A stretch of DNA of 64,000 bases, taken from contig NC_089462.1 in NCBI RefSeq assembly GCF_029203305.1, forward strand, positions 1,116,001-1,180,000. The letters are read 5' to 3'. The translations under genes were made by a program, and so were the position numbers. A model generated the notes under the pieces. That model saw only the letters and a program-made list of their open reading frames with translations, was not told where the DNA came from and did no database searches. Source of the stretch: Yamadazyma tenuis. Taxonomy: Eukaryota > Ascomycota > Pichiomycetes > Serinales > Debaryomycetaceae. This document shows, one piece after another, positions 1 to 9,247 of the stretch (position 1 is its first letter; each line of letters opens with the position of its first letter).

Positions 1-2
1 AG

Positions 3-539
3 AAGTTTAGCGTTTTGAACAAATCTCAGATTTCTAATGGTTTGATAATTGCCAAGCAGCTCTTGATCACTCGTATGAAGATTGACCTCAAGAAATTAAT
101 TCACACTTTAGTGAAACTAGGGGATATTGAAGATGAAAGCATTGTTGAGTTTGGATACGCCATAAGCGAAATCTTTGAAGAGGTGTTGAGGTGTAAGTAT
201 CCTTCGGAAGATATTCTCGATGTATTGATGGAAGCCACTGGACATTTGAATGTTGAACACCCCAAAAATAAGATCGTCATGGGGTTTGATCTTTTGTTGA
301 AGTTCTTGATACACTACCCATTAATTGGCCAAAAAAGTGGTCAGAAAATGGCCATATTCTGTAATACCACCTTATATCCATTACTTAGCCATCAAGATAT
401 CGAGGTCAGGCGGATCACGGTACTCAATTACGGAAAGATCTTGAAAAGCTTGCAAGGCGCCAATCTTGACACCAAAATGATCCAAGAGAGCCTCAGTGGC
501 TCCCAGAAAAAGCTCATCGAATATTACAGTAAAACTTAG
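3..539 (+). CDS. STU1: STU1 (CLASP family), C-terminal part; 5' end outside the window
   Basis: The reading frame is open from the first base, so the gene begins to the left of the window; only about the last 178 codons are present. The helical repeat sequence and the very end (EVRR..VLNYGKI and then LSGSQKKLIEYY) match the tail of CLASP proteins, whose last TOG-like repeat ends with a similar S-x-K-L-x-x-x-Y motif. CLASP/Stu1 binds microtubule plus ends and kinetochores and stabilises the mitotic spindle. No internal ATG should be taken as the start, since the homology runs from the edge. It ends convergently with the STE12-like gene, 143 bp away. Identity rests on the tail only. Confidence 0.65.
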   Translation, partial: KFSVLNKSQISNGLIIAKQLLITRMKIDLKKLIHTLVKLGDIEDESIVEFGYAISEIFEEVLRCKYPSEDILDVLMEATGHLNVEHPKNKIVMGFDLLLKFLIHYPLIGQKSGQKMAIFCNTTLYPLLSHQDIEVRRITVLNYGKILKSLQGANLDTKMIQESLSGSQKKLIEYYSKT

Positions 540-682
540 CATAGCATAATCGTAAAATTTGAATAAATAAGATAAGAAAACACACACGATAGAAATAAAA
601 CGTAGAATTACAAAATGCAGATATAGTTACAGACTGGTGATCCGAATACTCTGGGAGTTTCTGCAAGCAGTTAGAGTTAGAG

Positions 683-2275
683 TTATACTCCCTTGTCTGG
701 TGTCTCAACATCATCAAAAATGACATTTTTTTTAACTCGCTCAGTAGGAGGCTTTTTCATTACTGACTGAGGAGATGCAAATGGTTTGGTAACCATTCCC
801 GGAGGTGCCTTCGATAACATTTGCCGTTTCTTCATCATCATATTTGCACTGATATTTTGCTGACGAGCAGAAGGAACAGGGAAATGAATAGCGTATGGCG
901 AATGCGTGTGATGCTGGGGAAACGAGTGTTGGGAGTATGAGTGCTGAGGAAAATGGCCATAAGCAGGTGATTGACCAGGAAGCGGACTCAGTACAGCCAT
1001 TGCAGGAACCGCCTGACTCAAAATAGTGCCAGGATGCGGAGGGTAGGAAACCATAAGATTAGTATGATAACTGGCAGGTTCATCAGGAATTATCATGTAT
1101 CCTGAACTAGGGGCATACGCTTGATGTTCATGGTTTGGCCAGAATTCCTGTTCATGATAAGGGTCTTGTTGGGGTTGATAAAGATGAATGAAATGTGGTT
1201 GGTCTCCTGAAGAAGGAGGAGGTGGAGCGAAAGATTGTTGCAACTTGGCAGAGAGTGGAGGAAATGGGAAGAAATCTTCAGGTCGGGAGGAACGAGGCAA
1301 TGGCACTGGTGTTTTCATAGGCAATGTCTGTTCAATGAGATATTCATCATTAAGGACCACCTGGTTGGCAGGTGAGATCATAGGTAAATGCAGTACAAAG
1401 TCAACGTTTCCTTCGTGATAGTTGGGCCAATTCACATAGTTGGAACTAGAGTCTACCAAAATATATTCGTTACTTTCTTGGACGTAGTCTAATGGGAATT
1501 CATCGTCATCATCGGACTGGTCTTTGTAGTGATCCGGGGTGTCTTGGGGCAAAAGAATAAACCCTTCTGCCTCTGCTCTCTTTTCTCTTTCTTCTTCGTC
1601 ATGGGTTTCGTTGGATGAAAGAGTAGCATCCTTACTATCATCAGTGGTTGTGTCTTCCTTGTTTTGGCTCTTGTAATCAAGGAGGTGATTGTAAAGAATT
1701 TTTTCATCAGAATACTCGAATGAAAGAGCCGGTTCTCTATCTGCAATAGTGGTGGGGACCTGACCAGCATGCTCCTTCCGCAAATCTCGTTCCAAAGCAT
1801 CTGCCATAAGCTTATCATGAGCAACGCTAAACCAGAAGAATACTTTTTGCTTCTTTTGTGTCCTTAGACAGTTGTTCTTATAAAGAAAGTCAAGGAATGC
1901 TGATTTGGGGTGTTCAAGAATAGCATCGGTGCCGGTTTTTAGGTTTCTAAGATCAGAGAAGATCCCTTCTTCAAACTTCTTTCGATCAATGATCTTACGA
2001 CCAAATTGTTGAAATTTGTACACAATGCACCTGACAATATCGGTTCCGGTAATATAGTACAAATTATTCCAGAAAATGCAAGATACAAACCCCTCGTCTG
2101 GATTAAGATAGTACCGACGTATCACTTGATTCTGTTGCCAGTTGGCGGGAGCTGTAGCTAGGAAAAACTTGAGATCTTCTATTAGTCGTAAACTTTCCTT
2201 CACTTCATCACTCTGAATGGCTTTTTTTATCTTCAGTTGAAGATCTGAAGCAGAAGTCGAAGACGTTTCAGCCAT
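683..2275 (-). CDS. STE12: Ste12/Cph1-type transcription factor
   Basis: 530 aa. Residues about 29-170 form the fungus-specific STE homeodomain-like DNA-binding region, with the near-invariant blocks FFLATAPANW, IRRYYLN.DEGFVSC, GTDIVRC, GRKIIDRKKFEEGIFSDLRNLK and LRTQKKQKVFFW. The rest is low-complexity, rich in acidic stretches, then Pro, His, Gln and Tyr, with a short basic MMMKKR block near the end. Ste12 proteins are the nuclear end point of the pheromone/filamentation MAP-kinase cascade and bind TGAAACA; the Candida homologue is Cph1. No C2H2 fingers of the mould type are present. The ATG at 2275 lies just before the conserved domain. Its own promoter carries two perfect TGAAACA sites, suggesting autoregulation. 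Confidence 0.95.
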   Translation of the reverse strand: MAETSSTSASDLQLKIKKAIQSDEVKESLRLIEDLKFFLATAPANWQQNQVIRRYYLNPDEGFVSCIFWNNLYYITGTDIVRCIVYKFQQFGRKIIDRKKFEEGIFSDLRNLKTGTDAILEHPKSAFLDFLYKNNCLRTQKKQKVFFWFSVAHDKLMADALERDLRKEHAGQVPTTIADREPALSFEYSDEKILYNHLLDYKSQNKEDTTTDDSKDATLSSNETHDEEEREKRAEAEGFILLPQDTPDHYKDQSDDDDEFPLDYVQESNEYILVDSSSNYVNWPNYHEGNVDFVLHLPMISPANQVVLNDEYLIEQTLPMKTPVPLPRSSRPEDFFPFPPLSAKLQQSFAPPPPSSGDQPHFIHLYQPQQDPYHEQEFWPNHEHQAYAPSSGYMIIPDEPASYHTNLMVSYPPHPGTILSQAVPAMAVLSPLPGQSPAYGHFPQHSYSQHSFPQHHTHSPYAIHFPVPSARQQNISANMMMKKRQMLSKAPPGMVTKPFASPQSVMKKPPTERVKKNVIFDDVETPDKGV

Positions 2276-2635
2276 TCTTGGTTAAAATGATGCCTGGACT
2301 GTTTTAGATTCACTGTGGAGCTGGCCAATAAGGGAATGGAATTGAGTTTTGAAACCTCTTCAAGTGTCAAGTTAAAACCGGGCAAATGGCTTTTTGTTGT
2401 GTGAGTAAAAGTGTTACCCCAGGCAATTGTAGCACGAAAATATTGATAGACTTTCCTTTTCCCACGCTTGAGATAGGTTCGGATCCAAAAGGCCAACAAC
2501 AGTAAAAGGAATGGATGGAAAATAAATCAAAGTAGTTGAATCAACAAAAGGTGCCTGATTTTGGGTTCCAACAAATTCAAACGTGAAACCTCGTTTCTTA
2601 TATATTTTTTTCGAGGGCGTTTCAGATGGCAATCC

Positions 2636-2642
2636 TGAAACA
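2636..2642 (+). promoter_or_regulatory. Pheromone response element (TGAAACA)
   Basis: Perfect Ste12 binding core, 361 bp upstream of the STE12 start. A second copy lies 52 bp further upstream. Near matches TGAAACC occur at 2350-2356 and 2583-2589. Confidence 0.55.
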
Positions 2643-2687
2643 AATGTTCACAATTATATGGTCAATGCGACTAATTCTTGGAACTCC

Positions 2688-2694
2688 TGAAACA
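2688..2694 (+). promoter_or_regulatory. Pheromone response element (TGAAACA), second copy
   Basis: Second perfect TGAAACA in the STE12 promoter, in the same orientation as the copy at 2636. Paired elements are the usual arrangement in Ste12-driven promoters; function here is inferred. Confidence 0.55.
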
Positions 2695-3212
2695 ATTTAC
2701 GAGCGCAATCAAATACAAACCTTGCCTATTTAGGTTGTGTTTTGCTGCGTGTCCTTCACTATTTTTTTAACGAGTAAAAGTCTAGATTCAATGACGATTA
2801 ACCTTAGGTTTCAACTATATATATATACAAAACAGCAGTTAGTTAGTTCCAGCTTCTGTGCTATCATTATCACCAGCCCATATCGAACGGCGATATGGGA
2901 ATTGGTCAATGGGAAAAAAATCCTTGTATGCTTATTGTGTGTTTTGCTTTTTCTCTCATTCATATTGCTAGTTATTATTTTTTACAACCACAATCGAACG
3001 GGTTTTCATTGTTTATTCAGGGGACTGAGCAGAGATAAAGGGTTCAGATTTGCAGAAACACGAATCCCTATATTGTGTTTGATTGTCTTCCAGAGGGGGA
3101 CTTCAAGGTACTATTGATGACTCCCACGGCACTTTTTTGTGTTTTTGACAGCCAGCACTACAAGCTTAGCGAGCTAATTTTTCAGATAGAGTCGTCAATT
3201 CCTACATATCGG

Positions 3213-5750
3213 TCAATCCCAGTCGCCCTTGTACCAATCATTGGTATTAGAAACCGATGGGATCTGCTGAAGATTTAACTTCAAGTTACTGAAGTTGCCT
3301 TCCAAGTCCTCAAGATTATCATTTAAGTCACTGGCTTGTTTGGACTTTCTCTTTTCCTTATCTTTTCTCTCCATTGAGTGAGACCCTCTTCTAAAAGGAG
3401 GGACATACTTGCCATTCGAACTTGAAGATAATATGGCGGAAATGTCGTTGGTCATTGAGACCGGCCGACCAAGATATCCACCATTACTATGGTTACTATT
3501 CTGGGAAGTACCATAAATATCCATGGCCGAGTATCTTTTGACATCAGTGCTGGTACCAGCACCAGCACTGGTCGACATGGGCTGGGAGTAGGGGCCAGAG
3601 TTGCCATAATAGGGGAACTGGTGGTAGTTCTTATCGATTGGGGTGCTATAAGTGGGTAACTTGAGGCGCTTCTTATCCTTATCCTTATCCTTTTCGGAGC
3701 CTTTATCTTTAGGTGTTTCTGATAGTTCAAAATCATCTTCCAAGTGAAATACTTCATCGTAATCACTATTGTCGAGATGTTCATTCAATGGTTGTATGAT
3801 GGGAGATTGTCTGTAGTTCGGTGACCTCATAAAGGGTGGAACATACTTTTCTGATCCTGGTAAGGCAGCTGAAGGTTGTAATCCTGAAGAACTTAAACCA
3901 TTCATTTGACCAAACGATTGATAGGAAGTACCCAATTGGATATTTCCATTGGAATTCATGCTCGAAGCAATAACAGCACGGGACTTGGAACTAGAAAAGG
4001 AATTTGACTTCCTTCTTTGTTGCATTGGAGTGTTGAAGTTCGAGAAATCGCTTTTGTTTCTGGTATGGTTATTGTTGTTGCTGACATTCGAATGGTAGCT
4101 GTTGTTACCATTGGTCTTGTTCTTCTTAGGTCCACTCTTGTAAGAATTCCTATAGTTCTTTTTCCATGTCCTTGGCTTGTTATTAGTCTTCTTCCAGCTA
4201 CTTAAGCGTTGACTGGTTTTGTCTCTTCCATTGCTGGATTTCTGTTCCTTGTTATCCCCATACTTATTCATGTAATGATTGAAAACAGACTTTGGGGTAA
4301 AGAAATCTTCACGATTAAACTTATTGGTATTCTTCTGGGTATTGAACCGGTTGTAGTAACTACTAGACTGGTTGTAGGAAGCCACACCAATAGGCTTACG
4401 GGTGTTTCTGAAAAACTTGGACCTCCGGTTGTCGAAGTCATCTATAGGTATTGGTTTCAAGCTTGTGCTGTTAGAAAGTAGCGCATCGGCTCTTTCATTG
4501 TAAGGAATCTCATATTTGTCGTCATCCTTAGGTGATTTAGAAATAAGAACTGGACGAGGATGGGGTTCTTGTTTACTGAGAGTGGCATCCGATTTGTCGG
4601 TCTCGCCGGTGTCTTCCATGTAGAAGGTAGAATCACCCTCATCGTCAATGTCTTCTTCTTCTTCAACTGCTTCTTCATGACTTGGAGCTTCAACACCAAT
4701 CTTAATAGATGGTTGTTCAGAAAACTCGGTGTCACTGTCGATAACAGCTTCTGATCCTTGATAAAGAGCATCTTCGTCACTGTAATAGTCATCAAAATCG
4801 CTACTACCAAATTCATCATCAATTGTGAAGTAGTTCAAAATCTCCAATTCAGATTTAACAGATCCTAAATCTCTATTTTCTGGGTCAATGTTTAAGCAGT
4901 ATCTCAACACAGAAAACATATCCCCAGACATAGTGGAGAAAATATCGAACAATGCTTCCCTGTTCCTTGAAAACTGAACAAACCGTTTGTCTGAGTAGTT
5001 TGCGACTTCGAAGGGGTTCTTGTGAAACACTAAAGTTAACAAGATAATACCTACAGACCACAAATCGATTTTAGAAGCGTCATATGAACTTAATTCCGGA
5101 TCAAATAATTCAGGGGCCATGTATCTTTCAGAACCAATGTCAAATTCTGACTTGTCGGATATTATCAAATTGGTGGTTGCCAACCCCCAATCACATAATT
5201 TGATTGACCAGTCCTCACTAATTAAAATGTTTTCTGGTTTTAAGTCTCTATGGTAAACCAGGTGGGAATGGCAATAGTCCAAGGCATCAATAACTTGATT
5301 GAATACATCCTTCATATCCTTTGGAGTAGATGGACCTTGGCCGTTCTGAATAGCCTCGTATAAATCTCCTCTGCCACAGTATTCTAACACCAAATATGAA
5401 TCAAAATGATCATATAAGCTAGCAATGTTCGGATGGGAACCCAAGACTTGGTGCACAGCAATCTCCTTAGCTGCTTCTTCATACAAGCCTCTCAAAATCT
5501 CCTTCGTGTCCTGACGCTTGGATTGAGGATTCTTATCATGGCGTAATTTTGCTGGTGAAGATGAGGCTCGAGAATGATTTCTCTTCTTGTAGTCCAAGGG
5601 ATAGATATACTTGACAGCTACTAACCGACTATCCAACTTCGTATCCTTGGCCAAGGTAACAAGCCCGTAAGACCCTTCACTCAAATCGGCAATTTTGGAG
5701 TATCGATTCTTCAACAAATCGCCGTTGTTGTAGTGTTCATATTCTTCCAT
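3213..5750 (-). CDS. KSP1: Ksp1-type serine/threonine protein kinase
   Basis: 845 aa from the second ATG. I prefer this start because MEEYEHYNNGDLLKNRY aligns with the known Ksp1 N-terminus; an in-frame ATG at 5777 adds nine residues. The kinase domain covers roughly residues 15-320: glycine loop GSYGLV, VAVKYI lysine, catalytic HRDLKPENIL, activation segment GSERYMAPELF. The magnesium motif is DWG rather than DFG, as in yeast Ksp1. A long Ser/Asn-rich tail follows, with the recurring YVPPF and RKPIGV blocks also seen in Ksp1. Ksp1 acts downstream of PKA and TORC1 in nutrient signalling, autophagy repression and filamentous growth. Divergent from UBX5. Confidence 0.9.
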   Translation of the reverse strand: MEEYEHYNNGDLLKNRYSKIADLSEGSYGLVTLAKDTKLDSRLVAVKYIYPLDYKKRNHSRASSSPAKLRHDKNPQSKRQDTKEILRGLYEEAAKEIAVHQVLGSHPNIASLYDHFDSYLVLEYCGRGDLYEAIQNGQGPSTPKDMKDVFNQVIDALDYCHSHLVYHRDLKPENILISEDWSIKLCDWGLATTNLIISDKSEFDIGSERYMAPELFDPELSSYDASKIDLWSVGIILLTLVFHKNPFEVANYSDKRFVQFSRNREALFDIFSTMSGDMFSVLRYCLNIDPENRDLGSVKSELEILNYFTIDDEFGSSDFDDYYSDEDALYQGSEAVIDSDTEFSEQPSIKIGVEAPSHEEAVEEEEDIDDEGDSTFYMEDTGETDKSDATLSKQEPHPRPVLISKSPKDDDKYEIPYNERADALLSNSTSLKPIPIDDFDNRRSKFFRNTRKPIGVASYNQSSSYYNRFNTQKNTNKFNREDFFTPKSVFNHYMNKYGDNKEQKSSNGRDKTSQRLSSWKKTNNKPRTWKKNYRNSYKSGPKKNKTNGNNSYHSNVSNNNNHTRNKSDFSNFNTPMQQRRKSNSFSSSKSRAVIASSMNSNGNIQLGTSYQSFGQMNGLSSSGLQPSAALPGSEKYVPPFMRSPNYRQSPIIQPLNEHLDNSDYDEVFHLEDDFELSETPKDKGSEKDKDKDKKRLKLPTYSTPIDKNYHQFPYYGNSGPYSQPMSTSAGAGTSTDVKRYSAMDIYGTSQNSNHSNGGYLGRPVSMTNDISAILSSSSNGKYVPPFRRGSHSMERKDKEKRKSKQASDLNDNLEDLEGNFSNLKLNLQQIPSVSNTNDWYKGDWD

Positions 5751-6327
5751 TGTTGAGGTGGTGACAAGAAAATACAAGACCTATGAGTGCAATTTGGATC
5801 AGGTTCTCAAGTACCGTGTATAATCCTGTTTCAGGCTGGCCACTTACGAGTAGCAGGAGCGTTGTCGTTTGTGGATGATGTCAAATAAAACCGTTGAACA
5901 ACCTTGTTCCACAATTAGACTGAGCTGGGATACTTCCAATGAAACTCTGGAACCAACAAGAATTCTCAAACCGTAACTAAAAGATTTGAGTCCTAATTGA
6001 AGTCACTAGGACGCTTGAAGTTGTAGATCGACGAAATCAGGTGCCCGAGGTGATGACAACAGTAAAAACTGGTGCAATATGCAAACAAAAGAATGAGTGA
6101 ACAAAAAACTTAGGCTAGAGCCAACAGGGGTTGTGCTCACAATTTGAACTATTTATGAATGGCACTTGATTGTATAGAAACACCGGAATAATAAGAAAAT
6201 GCTGTAACTTCACTGAAGATATGACCTTGATCAGGGAACGAAATGGGATCTGGATGTTCGCAGTTTTTGAGCGGAAGCGCCAAATTCGTGCTTTGCCATT
6301 GTAATATATCCACAAGCAATTAACCCA
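5751..6327. other. Divergent promoter between KSP1 and UBX5
   Basis: About 0.58 kb between two start codons. I see no coding frame, RNA gene or strong repeat; AT-rich tracts only. Confidence 0.5.
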
Positions 6328-7764
6328 ATGGATGAATTAATCAGTTCTTTCCTTGATTTCACTGGAACTCTGGATATAGCAGTCGCCCAGCAGTTTTTAG
6401 AGGTAGCTGGGAATCAACTTGAGTTAGCCGTTCAGCTTTTTTTGGAATCAAATGCTGCTCCACCTAAACCAGCTGATGACGAAGAGTTGGCACAAAAGCT
6501 TCAGCAGGAAGCTTATGGCTCTGGAAGTGATATCGTCAGAGAAGCTGATGCTTCTGTACACCGTCATGAAACATTGGTTGATGGTTATTCTCCTCCGTAT
6601 ACTCAGGCTCCTAGAGCCACAGATATATTTGGTAATGGGAGAATAGGAATCTTCAACCAACGATTTGATGAAGACGAAAACGCTTACTACGAAAGCAGGT
6701 ACGATGAAGAGGATGATGACTTTGATTTTGAAGAACCTGACTCTGGGAGTGAAGGTGATGAAGACCAAGTAGTGGAACTTGATAGTGATGGAGAAGTGGT
6801 GCAATCTAGCACTAGAGAGAGGGGTCCTCCAAGATCAAGGAGGAGAATTAATAGAGCAAACCGCATAAGTGAGTTGACCTCAACCCAAAGGCGATTGGCC
6901 AATCTTTTCCGTCCTCCGTTTGATATCATGGAGAAAGTAGATATCGATGCCGCAAAGATGTTAGGAAGGCAACAGAAGAAGTGGATACTTGTCAACATAC
7001 AAGATGCGACCGAATTTCTGTGTCAAGTATTGAACAGAGACTTTTGGTCAGATCAAAGGGTTAAAAATAGAGTCAAGGAAAGCTTTGTATTCTTGCAATT
7101 CCAACACAACTCCCCCAATGGTGAACAATACGTAAATTTCTATCACGTGAATGGGTACCCTCATATTGCAATTTTGGATCCATTGACTGGAGAAAGAGTG
7201 CATCGGTTTGTGGAAGGAAATGTTCCTGATGTTGAGGAATGGCTTGAACAGGTGGATTCCTTTTTGAGTAGATTCTCCTTATTCGGTGATAGTAATCCAA
7301 CAGTGGAACATGAAGTGAAGTTTGACCCCGACGCTTTAACAGAAGAACAACAAATTGAGTATGCTATGAAACAAAGTATGCAGGCCAATGGTGACCCTGA
7401 TACTGAATCCCATGATAATGCAATTGTGATTGCAGATGAAGAAGAGGAACCCAAAGATTCATTCACTGAGATAACCCCTGTTGATCATAATGTAGACGAC
7501 ACAAGCGACCCAACTACAAGGATCCAGGTACGGTTTCCTAATGGTAAGAGACTTGTGCATAAGTTCAAGTTGGGTGACAAGGTATCGATTATTTACCAAT
7601 GGTTGAAATTCGTGTTAACCAATGAAGATTGTGGTTTGACTGCAGATGATCGCTTTATCATCACCAACACATCTAATAGAGTAGTCAAATTGATTGAATC
7701 GTTGGACTTAACTATAGAAGATGCTGCTTTGAAAAACGCCAGTATTTTGTTAGAGAAGGAATAG
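6328..7764 (+). CDS. UBX5: UBA-UAS-UBX protein, Cdc48 cofactor (Ubx5/UBXN7 type)
   Basis: 478 aa. An N-terminal UBA-like domain (residues about 4-42, FLDFTGT..IAVAQQFLEVAGNQLE) would bind ubiquitin. A UAS thioredoxin-like domain covers about 190-315 (FRPPFDIM, W.LVNIQ, LNRDFWS, GYPHIAILDP). A C-terminal UBX domain at about 395-478 (RIQVRFPNGKRLVHKF) would dock on Cdc48. The middle is strongly acidic. The family helps Cdc48 process ubiquitylated substrates, including stalled RNA polymerase II and cullin targets. Codon 15 is CTG (6370-6372); serine fits the UBA helix start better than leucine, one of the hints for the CTG-Ser code. Converges on the next gene with only 56 bp between. Confidence 0.9.
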   Translation: MDELISSFLDFTGTLDIAVAQQFLEVAGNQLELAVQLFLESNAAPPKPADDEELAQKLQQEAYGSGSDIVREADASVHRHETLVDGYSPPYTQAPRATDIFGNGRIGIFNQRFDEDENAYYESRYDEEDDDFDFEEPDSGSEGDEDQVVELDSDGEVVQSSTRERGPPRSRRRINRANRISELTSTQRRLANLFRPPFDIMEKVDIDAAKMLGRQQKKWILVNIQDATEFLCQVLNRDFWSDQRVKNRVKESFVFLQFQHNSPNGEQYVNFYHVNGYPHIAILDPLTGERVHRFVEGNVPDVEEWLEQVDSFLSRFSLFGDSNPTVEHEVKFDPDALTEEQQIEYAMKQSMQANGDPDTESHDNAIVIADEEEEPKDSFTEITPVDHNVDDTSDPTTRIQVRFPNGKRLVHKFKLGDKVSIIYQWLKFVLTNEDCGLTADDRFIITNTSNRVVKLIESLDLTIEDAALKNASILLEKE

Positions 7765-7820
7765 ACTCCGGTTTGTGTCTCTGCTGTACACTAAATATAC
7801 ATCCAAATTTGTAACTAGTT

Positions 7821-9107
7821 CTACATATTAAGAGGGAAGCACTCTATGGGAGGCAACAATGGCAATTCCACCTTCTGGTTATCTTCTTCAGTTCTCAAAT
7901 TTAAGAGCCTGTCATATTCAGTTTGAAGTTCATCTGCCTTAGGCGTTAACGGGAAGTTACCATCGACGCTTGAATCCTTGTCATTAATCAAATCATAATC
8001 GTGCCCATCTGAGTCATCAACAATCACCTTGTTTTTGATCATAAATAGATCGTCATTGATTTCGTCGTCACCCAATCCCTGACAAACTGATAGTTTAACT
8101 CGCTTGTTGGGGTTGATATAGGGATTGTAATTATTTTGTGAACGGTCAAAACGGTGCTTGTTATTCAAGTTATTTAGCTTGATGTTCGTTAACTCCACAC
8201 GATTCCTTTTCACAAACTTATTTGCAATATAGTTCCTGGTGTCGGAATTAATGCCTTTTGTGCTTGAAACCAAAGAGTTGTGATAATCATCCCACTGGCT
8301 GATTTTATGTTTGCTTGAATTCAATCCTTGTTCTTCCCTCTCTATATCGGCTAACTCTTCGAGACATTTATCAATCAAGTAATATTTGTAATTGATCAAG
8401 TTTGATCGGAATTGCTGCCATATTATGATTCGGCTATTTTCCATATGTGTCTTTATCAAGTCAGTTTGTAAACGATTTTCTTCCGATAAAGTGAACAAAT
8501 CTCTTGCATACCCGGATATTAACTTAGTGAAACTCTCACTGAAAGGAAGAACCTGATCATTTGTTTTTGTCAAATATTTGTCGATATCCATAGGGCTTTG
8601 GGTGTTTTTTAATAACCCTTCAATCTCATCATTCAAAGCCTGGTACAGCTTTAAATTAGTCTTTTCGTTTAAACACACGTTTTCTTGACTATACTTAACT
8701 GATTCAATGGTCTCTGACTCAAACTGCACGACTTTTGTCCACGCCTTCTCGTTCTCTTTGAACTGCTTGATGTGGTCTCCAAAATTTCCTATCATATAGT
8801 TTATTCTGGAAAGACGACCCTTTAAGTAATCTCTGGTAATGTTTCGGAATTCCTTCTGAATCAGGTCTTCCAAGTCCTTCATTTCTCCGTTATTCATGGC
8901 AAGTAACTCGACAATTTGACTAGCGTCAAACTGTTCTGAATTCCTCCTCTTTGTAACCAGTTGCAGGTCACTGGAACCAATATTAGAGGGGTTACTTTCA
9001 GGTTTTTTTGGACTGCTCTCGAGATTTAGTTCTTGACTACTTCCTGTAGAGTTGTCATAGCTTTTGCTCTCTTGTGAACTCCCTCTGGCAGTGTGTCTTT
9101 CAGACAT
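7821..9107 (-). CDS. Unassigned coiled-coil protein
   Basis: 428 aa from the ATG at 9107; a longer frame to 9197 begins with a non-ATG codon and is Cys/His-rich without meaning. The N-terminal 60 residues are Ser/Asn-rich, residues about 60-270 are predicted helical and charged (probable coiled coil), a basic block RNRVE..NKRVKL follows, and the tail is acidic and ends in a Pro-rich LPLLPPIECF. I do not recognise the family with confidence. The layout of long helices followed by a basic patch loosely resembles Sds3/Dep1-type chromatin subunits, but this is a guess. It lies head to tail behind PEX3, 140 bp from the PEX3 stop. Confidence 0.7.
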   Translation of the reverse strand: MSERHTARGSSQESKSYDNSTGSSQELNLESSPKKPESNPSNIGSSDLQLVTKRRNSEQFDASQIVELLAMNNGEMKDLEDLIQKEFRNITRDYLKGRLSRINYMIGNFGDHIKQFKENEKAWTKVVQFESETIESVKYSQENVCLNEKTNLKLYQALNDEIEGLLKNTQSPMDIDKYLTKTNDQVLPFSESFTKLISGYARDLFTLSEENRLQTDLIKTHMENSRIIIWQQFRSNLINYKYYLIDKCLEELADIEREEQGLNSSKHKISQWDDYHNSLVSSTKGINSDTRNYIANKFVKRNRVELTNIKLNNLNNKHRFDRSQNNYNPYINPNKRVKLSVCQGLGDDEINDDLFMIKNKVIVDDSDGHDYDLINDKDSSVDGNFPLTPKADELQTEYDRLLNLRTEEDNQKVELPLLPPIECFPLNM

Positions 9108-9247
9108 AACGGAGTCGGTGGTGGGTTTATTTTCGCTTTGGCAGCATTTTTTTGCGATATTGCAGAGGGTCGTGTGCGAGTCGGTATGCTGCAGCACAAC
9201 AAGCTACCACTTCGAGGAATGGGACTCTATTAACCTAAATAATTTTC

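Larger units (their letters stand above)
2276..3212. other. Gene-free promoter region of STE12
   Basis: About 0.94 kb between the STE12 start and the KSP1 stop, so it serves as the STE12 promoter plus the KSP1 3' flank. A 126-codon hydrophobic frame on the + strand (2737-3117) has no recognisable family and I do not call it a gene. The useful content is the cluster of TGAAAC motifs annotated separately. Confidence 0.6.

Noticed and set aside
2737..3117. 126-codon hydrophobic frame in the STE12 promoter
   Set aside because: No family resemblance, poor codon pattern, starts far from any TATA signal; more likely chance.
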